Source: Microscillaceae bacterium
GTDB taxonomy: Bacteria > Bacteroidota > Bacteroidia > Cytophagales > Microscillaceae
Length of the DNA stretch: 42,264 bases
Assembly (NCBI GenBank): GCA_025054775.1
Contig: JANWZA010000054.1
Span: forward strand, 1-42,264
Direction: 5' to 3'
Within the stretch, counting starts at the first letter, position 1, and each line of letters opens with the position of its first letter. A program made the position numbers and the translations under genes. The notes below the pieces were generated by a model. It had not been told where the DNA came from, searched no databases, and saw only the letters and a list, made by a program, of their open reading frames with translations. Positions 35,527 through 42,264 of the stretch are shown in pieces.

Positions 35527-38500
35527 ATGCAAACTAAAAGAGGGCTTTCTATTCTTGTGTTGTGGCTTTTTAGCCTGATTAGCTACGCTCAAATGAGTAA
35601 ACTTTCTGATAACCCAGAAGAGTTTATTGCCCAAGTGCGTGACATGTTGCTTAAAGTGCAAAAGCCCGAAGTAACAATGATTGCTGAAGCCTTCCTATCA
35701 AACTGGAACGGAGGTAAAATCAACTCCACGCAAAAGGCACAAGTAATCAAAGTTGCTCAGAAAATGCAAAACAAACGTTGCACCCCAGCACGCGAGTTCG
35801 CTCAGTATTTCGCTACCATTAGCAACGCCCTAACCCACCTCACCACAGGCATCGGAGGCCTAGAACGTTACCTAACCGTCTGTGATAAAGTACTAGACAA
35901 GTACCAACAGCGTGAAATAATATTCTTTTTTGAGCGAATACACTATTTGTACGCCTATCGCTCTATTTATCATAATCGGTTCAATCGACTTAAGTTTTTT
36001 GAAGGTAGTTTTGAGCTAGACTTCTTAGACAAACCCATCGAGGAGGTCAAAATAGAAGCTGATAGCCTCAACCCTACCTCTCCCAGCATCAAAGTAGAGG
36101 GAGCAGTAGTAAAATTTAATAATATACACTTACACTTTGTAACCCCTCACGATAGCACGGGCATTCGCGGAGCTACAGGGACGTTCATCGTGTCAAGTAA
36201 TATCTTTACAGGCAAAGGAGGCCGCTTTGATTGGACAAGCCTCGGCTGGGACGCCAACCAAGTCTACGTAGATTTGAATCACTACACCTTTGACGTTTCC
36301 AAGCCCTCTTTCAGTTCTAAAAATTCTACCCTCACTTACACCCCTTTCAACCTTCAAAACGTAAAAGGAGAGTTTAGTTTTTTGAGTAAAATTCGCAAAA
36401 ATGCTGACGCCGCCGAATATCCACGCTTTACAGCAAACGAAAACATTATCGATATTCCTAACTTTGCACGCGATGTAAGCTACCACGGAGGATTCTCCCT
36501 AGAAGGAAAAAAGATTTACAGCACCTCAAAATCACCCGCCCCTTCAGTATTTACAGGTAAAAAGTTCGGAGAATTAGCTTTTAGAGTAATTTCCAAACGC
36601 TTCCTCATTGAGGAAAAATTAGTTACTGCAGACAAAGCACGCATGACTTTCTTCTTGACCACTAACAAAAAAGGACAACGCGACTCCCTCTTCCACTCCT
36701 CTGTAAAGTTCCGATATGTTAGAGATACCAGCGAAATGCAATTTATTCGCGATAGAAACAGCGCCGCAGGAAGTACACCCTTCATTAACACCTCTCACAA
36801 GTTCTTTATTGATGCCGATGTAGTACGTTACAACATCACCAAAGATAGCTTGGACATCTTCATGTTCAATGTAGATTACAAAGGTAAAGACAGTATCGCA
36901 GGGCTTCGCCCCGCCTTCTTTGAATCAGAAGACTTTTTTGACAAAGAGCGATTCAATAACATGATTGGCGTATCAGATTTCCACCCTATCAAACTCTTTA
37001 CAAATTATGCTCGCAAAATCGGTAAGAACGAGTTTTTCACCCAAGAAATTGCCAGAGATTTTAAGCGAAATGAAGGCATCATTAAAGCAACAGCCAGCTC
37101 CTTAATGGCACAAGGCTACATAGATTATGACGAGCAAACAGGACTCATTCGCATGAACGAACGCATCTTCCAAGCAGACTCCTCAGATATCTTCCACAGT
37201 GCTGCAGAAAGAGTAAACTTCGTGAAAAATAAAGAAAAACAAGCCAAAAAAACAGGTACCACCGTAACCGAAAAAATCAGTCCCAAAGATGAACTCCTTT
37301 ATGACTCATACGACCACGACTACTTCCTAGTCGAAAGCCGCACCAAAGGACGAGTCCCTAATGCAAGCATGAAACTACGACTTAGCGATGGAACCCCCGT
37401 CTTTGAAATGATAATACGTGGAATTACGCAAAAATTCCCAATTAGTGCCGAGCTAAACGTATATGTAAAACCTGACTCTACCAAACAAAAAATCACCATC
37501 TTCCCTAACAGAAGTATTTACATGGAAAAAGGAGAAATCACAGTAGGAAAAACACGCTTCATAGGACAAAACTTTTTCCTAAACTACAACGATTTCTCTC
37601 TTGAAATGCCCATCATTGATAAAATTATCTTCGTGGTAGAAGATACTACTGAAAAAAGAAAAGCAGACTACGGAGGAGAAATTAAATTTCAGGCAGGCTC
37701 ACTCAACATCAATGACCCCCTAAACAAAGCAGGTAAGAAAAAAGGAATTATCCGAAAAAGTACCGAAGGACATGAAGACAATATCGGTAAATCCTACGAA
37801 TCCTTTCCACGATTAGTACTTCCCGAAGGTGGAACAATGTATTTCTACAATGATTTTAGACAAAATTATGCCTATGATAGTACTCGCTCATATTTTGAAA
37901 TCTATCCCGTAGATATGGATAGCCTAGACATAAAGCCTCCTTCATTCAAAGGTAAGTTCAAGTCTAATATCTTTCCAACCTTCGAGGACTTTCTTATGCC
38001 AATGCCGCTACCTGACCAAACCATGGGCTTTTTCCATACTCCCCCCAAAGAAGGCTATGATTTATATCCTAACCACCCAAAAGTGAAAAATGCCAAAGCA
38101 AAATTTACCACTAAACTGATTATGTCAAAGGAAGGATTGTATGCAGGTGCTGAAGTAGATTATTTAACTACTAAAATTAAATCCCCTAAAATATTTTTTA
38201 TGCCTGACTCAGCAAGTGCCGACAATACTGAATTTGTTACCCGAAAAGGAAAAATTGGTGAGGCTGAATATGCCGAAGCAGAAGGTAAAATGGCACAACT
38301 GCGATGGAGTGTACGAAATGACAAACTCGTAATCAACAACAGTGCTGAAATGGATACCCTTATCAAATCTCGTTCTCGATTAGAGCCCCAAGTATTCGAG
38401 CAAAAATATCGTGAAAAATTATTTACACTTTACAAATCCTCAGGCAATCCAATTACCTTAAAAGGGGATTATATTCTCTCTGCAGAAGGTGAGTTTGGTA

Positions 38501-40608
38501 ATGGTATCCTAGCAAGAAAAGACTTTACCGTCTCCTCTAATGCAGAAGCTTTAATGAGATTTGGAATTAGTAAATTTTCAGGTTCTAATGTAGAAAACTT
38601 GAAAATCAATTCAGCAGAGAGAGACCCATACAAAACGTATGACCAGTCTTTTTATATTGAGAATGAAGCCATACTAGATGGCATAAATATCGACTTTGAC
38701 TTTGACCTAGAAAAAGGACAATCGCGTATCCTGCCTAATCCAGACCCCCTTTACCGTGAATTTGCCGCTCTCTCTTTCCCTTATGCTAAATATAAAACTA
38801 CTATTAAAGATGCTCTGTGGGATTTGAACAAGCAAATTATTACCCTTACAGGTGATACAACCTCTCGATTTACCTCTACCAAATTCGGGCAAGGAGCATT
38901 AACTAACAAAGACCTTGATTTTAGAGCAGAAAAAGGAGTATATGATATTAAAAAGCTAAGACTTGACCTAGAAGGCGTACCATATATAAACTCTGCCGAT
39001 GCACGTATTATTCCCGACAAAGGCAAAGTAACTATTTTGAAAGATGCTGAAATGCAGGAACTTAAAAAAGCACGCCTTCAAATTGATACTTTAAATCGTT
39101 ACCACAACTTGTTTGATGGAAATATCAAAATCAATGCCCGCGTTACCGATGAATATGACGACTTTGATGCCTTCGAAGGTGATGCTACCTATCAGTTCGT
39201 AAATGTAAAAAAAGATACTTTTAACATTAAATTTGACCGCTTCCGCTTCGTTTCAGATGAGGAGAGTACAGGCAAACGCAAACGAAGAGGTAGAGGAGGC
39301 AAAAAATATACTGTTTCTCAGGGAACAGTAAAAGAAGAAGATAAGTTTTACATTACTACTCGTATTCTTTACAAAGGGCAAGTAAAAATGTTTGCTAATA
39401 GACGTAACCTTGCCCTTGACGGTGCAATTAAACTAGACCTACAATCCGTAGATAACATCAACGACTGGATCCCTTACAAGAGTGATAGAGGAGACTCCGT
39501 ATCGTTGGAAGTTGCTGAAAAGCAGAATGTAGGGGATAAAATCGTATCTTCAGGTTTGCATTTTAGCCAACAACTCTCCCTATATGGTTCATTCTTAAAC
39601 CCTAAACGTGATGTGAATGACCAAGATATTATCTTAGCAAGTGGTATCTTGGATTATACCCCCTCACTTAACGAGTTCAAAATAGAACCTAAGGCAAAAC
39701 GTGAAGGGAAGTCTTTTGTAGGAAATCAACTTATTCTTGACGACTCCAAAGGAAGTATTTACGTGGAAGGTAAACTCAATTTGTTGGATAATCTTACAAA
39801 ACAATATCTCACACACGCGGGAACAGCCCGTGTAAGTCTTAAAGATACATTAGCAGAGTTTGAATTAGTGAAAATATGTAATTTTCAGATGCCTGCCAAA
39901 GCTGCTGAAGCTATGCAAAAAGCTATCCTAGCTAAAGCCCCTGAAAAACCTTTTCGTATAACAAAAGATGATCAACTTACTACAAAGTTAGCCGAAATCG
40001 TAGGAGATAAACCTATCTACAAATACTTAGAAGAGTCAATATTAAAGCCTGTGAATGTATTGGAAATTTCTAGTGAACTCAAAAAGCCACTCGTATTTAG
40101 CAAAATAAACATGAAATGGTCTGAAGCTTATAAAACCTTACACAGTGTAGGCAAGTTAAGACTCTTGGGCGTAAATGGAAAAGTAGTAAATGAAGAGTTT
40201 TTTGGTTTCGTAGAAATTCGTAAAGCTACCACAGGAGATGGCTTTTCCATTTACCTTGAAATAGATCCTGACCTTTGGTATTATTTTGAAGTTGATGAAA
40301 GCAAGTTTCAGGCGCTCTCTTCTGATGCTAATTTTAATAACTTGTTTTTAAGCAAAAATACTTCGCTTGCCTCAGAAGACAAGAAAGAAGCATTTATCAA
40401 CAAATTTAGAGCTTTGTATGGAGGTGTCTTGGGTGAGAGAACTGAAAAACCTGCCGAAAATGAAAGAAAACTAGACGAGGAGAACAAAGACAAAGAGAAA
40501 GAAACTGAAAAAGATAAGGAAAAAGAGAAAGCCAAAGAAAACGATAAGAAAAAAGACAAAGAGAAGAAAGAAAAGAAAGAAAAAGAAGAGGAAAAGGAAG
40601 GATTTTAG
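35527..40608 (+). CDS. Very large exported envelope protein, function unknown
   Basis: 1693 residues in one frame. A signal peptide (GLSILVLWLFSLISYAQ) is followed by a helical region (about 25-150), then more than 1300 residues of mostly beta-strand character. Several stretches look alike in style: a strand pair, then (K/E)G-x-(I/V) and (D/N)-x-A-x-(I/L), for example VYDIKKLRLDLEGVPYINSA, DARIIPDKGKVTIL, FDGNIKINARV. This style recalls the stacked strands of lipid- or LPS-handling envelope proteins, but that is inference. The last 50 residues are almost only K, E and D. I believe similar giants occur across Bacteroidota without a name. The transcript ends at the strong hairpin 40634-40676. 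Confidence 0.8.
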   Translation: MQTKRGLSILVLWLFSLISYAQMSKLSDNPEEFIAQVRDMLLKVQKPEVTMIAEAFLSNWNGGKINSTQKAQVIKVAQKMQNKRCTPAREFAQYFATISNALTHLTTGIGGLERYLTVCDKVLDKYQQREIIFFFERIHYLYAYRSIYHNRFNRLKFFEGSFELDFLDKPIEEVKIEADSLNPTSPSIKVEGAVVKFNNIHLHFVTPHDSTGIRGATGTFIVSSNIFTGKGGRFDWTSLGWDANQVYVDLNHYTFDVSKPSFSSKNSTLTYTPFNLQNVKGEFSFLSKIRKNADAAEYPRFTANENIIDIPNFARDVSYHGGFSLEGKKIYSTSKSPAPSVFTGKKFGELAFRVISKRFLIEEKLVTADKARMTFFLTTNKKGQRDSLFHSSVKFRYVRDTSEMQFIRDRNSAAGSTPFINTSHKFFIDADVVRYNITKDSLDIFMFNVDYKGKDSIAGLRPAFFESEDFFDKERFNNMIGVSDFHPIKLFTNYARKIGKNEFFTQEIARDFKRNEGIIKATASSLMAQGYIDYDEQTGLIRMNERIFQADSSDIFHSAAERVNFVKNKEKQAKKTGTTVTEKISPKDELLYDSYDHDYFLVESRTKGRVPNASMKLRLSDGTPVFEMIIRGITQKFPISAELNVYVKPDSTKQKITIFPNRSIYMEKGEITVGKTRFIGQNFFLNYNDFSLEMPIIDKIIFVVEDTTEKRKADYGGEIKFQAGSLNINDPLNKAGKKKGIIRKSTEGHEDNIGKSYESFPRLVLPEGGTMYFYNDFRQNYAYDSTRSYFEIYPVDMDSLDIKPPSFKGKFKSNIFPTFEDFLMPMPLPDQTMGFFHTPPKEGYDLYPNHPKVKNAKAKFTTKLIMSKEGLYAGAEVDYLTTKIKSPKIFFMPDSASADNTEFVTRKGKIGEAEYAEAEGKMAQLRWSVRNDKLVINNSAEMDTLIKSRSRLEPQVFEQKYREKLFTLYKSSGNPITLKGDYILSAEGEFGNGILARKDFTVSSNAEALMRFGISKFSGSNVENLKINSAERDPYKTYDQSFYIENEAILDGINIDFDFDLEKGQSRILPNPDPLYREFAALSFPYAKYKTTIKDALWDLNKQIITLTGDTTSRFTSTKFGQGALTNKDLDFRAEKGVYDIKKLRLDLEGVPYINSADARIIPDKGKVTILKDAEMQELKKARLQIDTLNRYHNLFDGNIKINARVTDEYDDFDAFEGDATYQFVNVKKDTFNIKFDRFRFVSDEESTGKRKRRGRGGKKYTVSQGTVKEEDKFYITTRILYKGQVKMFANRRNLALDGAIKLDLQSVDNINDWIPYKSDRGDSVSLEVAEKQNVGDKIVSSGLHFSQQLSLYGSFLNPKRDVNDQDIILASGILDYTPSLNEFKIEPKAKREGKSFVGNQLILDDSKGSIYVEGKLNLLDNLTKQYLTHAGTARVSLKDTLAEFELVKICNFQMPAKAAEAMQKAILAKAPEKPFRITKDDQLTTKLAEIVGDKPIYKYLEESILKPVNVLEISSELKKPLVFSKINMKWSEAYKTLHSVGKLRLLGVNGKVVNEEFFGFVEIRKATTGDGFSIYLEIDPDLWYYFEVDESKFQALSSDANFNNLFLSKNTSLASEDKKEAFINKFRALYGGVLGERTEKPAENERKLDEENKDKEKETEKDKEKEKAKENDKKKDKEKKEKKEKEEEKEGF

Positions 40609-40633
40609 AATTTTAGAAAGAATTTCAAAAAGT

Positions 40634-40676
40634 AAATCAGCCACTACTTTATAGCAAGTGGCTGATTTATTTTTTT
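40634..40676 (+). terminator. Strong rho-independent terminator after the giant gene
   Basis: A perfect 12-bp stem (AAATCAGCCACT at 40634-40645, AGTGGCTGATTT at 40657-40668) with an 11-nt loop, followed by A and at least seven Ts. Confidence 0.85.
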
Positions 40677-40787
40677 GGTTTTTAGTTAGCTACGTTTGGT
40701 AAATTTTTACAAAAAAGAATACATTGGCATAATTGTTGAAATTGTAATAAATGCTATTAATTTTGGTGTCATTTTTGTTTTGGGCAA

Positions 40788-40808
40788 TTAGCCTTATTTT
40801 AAGGCTAA
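40788..40808. promoter_or_regulatory. Perfect 9-bp inverted repeat before the TIGR03643-type gene
   Basis: TTAGCCTTA, TTT, TAAGGCTAA (40788-40808). It ends 12 bp before a TATTTTTG -7 element (40821-40828), exactly where a -33 TTG would be expected but is missing. It could be an activator or repressor site, or a hairpin unrelated to regulation. Confidence 0.4.
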
Positions 40809-40917
40809 CATGCCTTTCTTTATTTTTGTATATTTAGCTTAATCTCAAAACAAAATAATTACATAAAAGTTATAACTAAAAAACAAAAAATTTCAGGTTG
40901 ATGCTTTTTTGGGGCGT

Positions 40918-41211
40918 ATGTCTCTAAAATCTATTTATGATAAACTTACCCCTATGGAAATTGACCGCATAGTAGAAATGGCATGGGAAGACCGTACCCC
41001 CTTTGATGCAATAAAATCTCAATTTGGCTTGCGCGAGCAAGAGGTAATAGCTCTCATGCGACGTGAACTTAAACCTCATTCTTGGAAACTTTGGCGTGAG
41101 CGTGTTAAAAAAATAAGCTACAAGCATGCAAAAAAACGTCCCAAAGATATTATTCGGTTTAAGTGTAGTTTGCAAAGAGCCATTACACATAACAAAATTA
41201 GCAAAAGATAA
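40918..41211 (+). CDS. TIGR03643 / DUF2805-type small conserved protein
   Basis: 97 residues from the ATG at 40918. The whole protein follows the family pattern: LTPMEIDRIVEMAWEDRTPF, AIKSQFGLREQEVIALMRRE, LKPHSWKLWRERVK, then a basic tail with KHAKKRP and RFKCSLQRA. The family is widespread in Bacteroidota and Proteobacteria. The first part looks like a helix-turn-helix-type fold and the second is strongly basic, so nucleic-acid binding is a reasonable guess; the function is unknown. A TTG nine bases upstream (40909) is a possible but weaker start. It is convergent with the next gene, with 3 bp between the stop codons. Confidence 0.88.
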   Translation: MSLKSIYDKLTPMEIDRIVEMAWEDRTPFDAIKSQFGLREQEVIALMRRELKPHSWKLWRERVKKISYKHAKKRPKDIIRFKCSLQRAITHNKISKR

Positions 41212-41214
41212 ATA

Positions 41215-41901
41215 TTAAAACCCTAGCGCCAAGAGTTCAGCCAAGATGATATACCTTTGAACCGACGGAATATCTTTGATAGTGAGTACACCCCACGCCA
41301 GCGGTGCTTTGCGATATGATCGTATTATCATATTTCCTAAACTACTTTCCACTATTACTTGCGAACCATTGTATTTTACTTGTCCAAGCTCAACATTTTT
41401 AGTTAGGACTTTCAAGTTACCATTCTCTAACTTCTTGATTTCAAATGGATTACGATCATTATCCTCTTGGGCATAAATCTTAATTTTATCTCCTTTGTAT
41501 TTTACTTTCCACAAGAATTTCCCTTCTGCTGTGTGTAGCTTGAAGCCCTCTTCTTTGTACTTTACCTCACATACTATATCCCCTTTAGTGTTGCTATATT
41601 GAGTTTTATTATCTTTTTTCGCTTGTCCTGTCAAGACTTCACTTTCAAATTCTAAAATGTTCTCTTGCGGAGCTAGCTCAATACTTACAATTTTTCGTTT
41701 TCCATTATCAGCATATACCCTAATTTTTTGATTACTGATTTTACTAACCTTTGCCAATAGATCTTGTTCTTTTTGTATGGTTTCCTGTACTTCTTTTTCG
41801 CTTGAGCGACAGTAGGTAAGCAGTAAAATACAAGAGGTAAGTTTTAAGAATAATGTAGCTAGGCTTATGATAAATTTTGACGTAAAATATTTATATAACA
41901 T
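41215..41901 (-). CDS. Probable lipoprotein or membrane-anchored protein with short beta repeats
   Basis: 228 residues. The N-terminus is hydrophobic (FIISLATLFLKLTSCILLLTYC) with two possible lipidation cysteines, at about 24 (LTSC) and 31 (LTYC); the second, before RSSEKE, fits a mature start better. A short helix (about 36-55) precedes a domain with at least three similar beta segments: (C)EVKYKEEGFKLHTAEGKFL, WKVKYKGDKIKIYAQ, GQVKYNGSQVIVESSLG. The end has LAWGVLTIKDIPSVQRYIIL. I do not recognise a family, though similar lipoproteins occur in this phylum. It is convergent with, and almost touching, the TIGR03643-type gene, with no terminator between them. Confidence 0.7.
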   Translation of the reverse strand: MLYKYFTSKFIISLATLFLKLTSCILLLTYCRSSEKEVQETIQKEQDLLAKVSKISNQKIRVYADNGKRKIVSIELAPQENILEFESEVLTGQAKKDNKTQYSNTKGDIVCEVKYKEEGFKLHTAEGKFLWKVKYKGDKIKIYAQEDNDRNPFEIKKLENGNLKVLTKNVELGQVKYNGSQVIVESSLGNMIIRSYRKAPLAWGVLTIKDIPSVQRYIILAELLALGF

Positions 41902-42264
41902 AATTCTTGAATAGCAAGTGCGTGAAAGCTTTAATTAGGCTTGTTTTGAAAAAATTTTGTAAGCTAATGCAAAAATAATAGATTTTGCGAATATATAATA
42001 CCTTAAATCGTAAAACCATTGATTTTCAAGGCTAACTTTTTGTAAAAAGCCTAGCTTTTATCAAAGCTACTTTTAATTAGGTATAAATCTTAAAAAAAAA
42101 TGAAAAAAATTATACAACAAAGACAACCGTTTTCGCATTTTTTTCGTGCTTTGAAATAGAAAGAACAAGATAATAAATCTAATCAAAGCACCGCATTGCA
42201 ACGCTTCTGCTAAACGCAAAACCCACGAGTGGGGAAGGTGTAGCTACACAGACAAGGCAAGAGT
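41902..42264. other. Right-edge intergenic region, no confirmed gene
   Basis: 363 bp, AT-rich to about 42180 and then visibly richer in G and C to the edge. It holds a 19-codon ORF (42100-42159, starts MKKIIQQRQP) with no support beyond its ATG, and at the edge a stretch with CCCACGAGTGGG that could fold. The last 85 bases may belong to a repeat or gene continuing outside the window. Confidence 0.4.

Overview
The window looks like a piece of a Bacteroidota chromosome, perhaps a Cytophagales-like lineage (low confidence on rank). The evidence is AT-rich DNA, very weak Shine-Dalgarno signals, promoters of the Bacteroidota type (TTG, about 19-21 nt, TAnnTTTG), secreted proteins with signal peptides ending in A-Q, and families typical of the phylum: SBBP-repeat secreted proteins, OmpA proteins with thrombospondin type 3 repeats, a Bacteroidota-style topoisomerase IV A subunit and a DUF2027/Smr protein. 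No rRNA, tRNA, CRISPR array, transposase or prophage block was seen. Most genes are chromosomal housekeeping or envelope genes in short units.

Left part (1-9.8 kb), all on the minus strand: a truncated SBBP beta-propeller protein running off the left edge, an NADPH-dependent FMN reductase, an OmpA/TSP3 envelope protein, rdgB, a parC-like topoisomerase subunit with a shortened C-terminal domain, an LptF/LptG permease and a short-chain dehydrogenase. Middle part (9.8-22 kb): a small acidic ORF with a good promoter, a Wzz-like chain-length protein, a frameshifted Rieske ferredoxin-like gene, hemC, an M13 metallopeptidase, a plus-strand run (DUF2254-like membrane protein, SPFH/Band 7 lipoprotein, ChrA chromate transporter), an XRE-S24 self-cleaving repressor with a candidate operator, and an unrecognised exported protein carrying an HEEYH metal-site motif.

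Right part (22-42 kb): smc, a YhhQ-type queuosine-precursor transporter, an aminopeptidase P, a secreted subtilase, a small exported protein, an unknown membrane protein coupled to tsaD, a small secreted protein, then an unusual 462-bp AT-rich array of 22 degenerate units in strict 21-bp register. The array leads directly into a DUF2027-Smr gene. A very large (1693-residue) exported envelope protein, a TIGR03643-type small protein and a probable lipoprotein follow.

The most unusual signal is the indel-free 21-bp array (33745-34206). In one frame it also reads as a heptapeptide repeat. Other points worth attention are the frameshifted Rieske gene, the truncated ParC C-terminal domain, a diverged 83-88 bp intergenic repeat present twice, a perfect 2 x 17 bp tandem repeat between smc and yhhQ, and the inverted repeat overlapping the promoter of the S24 repressor. 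All functional calls come from reading motifs by eye; no database search was run.
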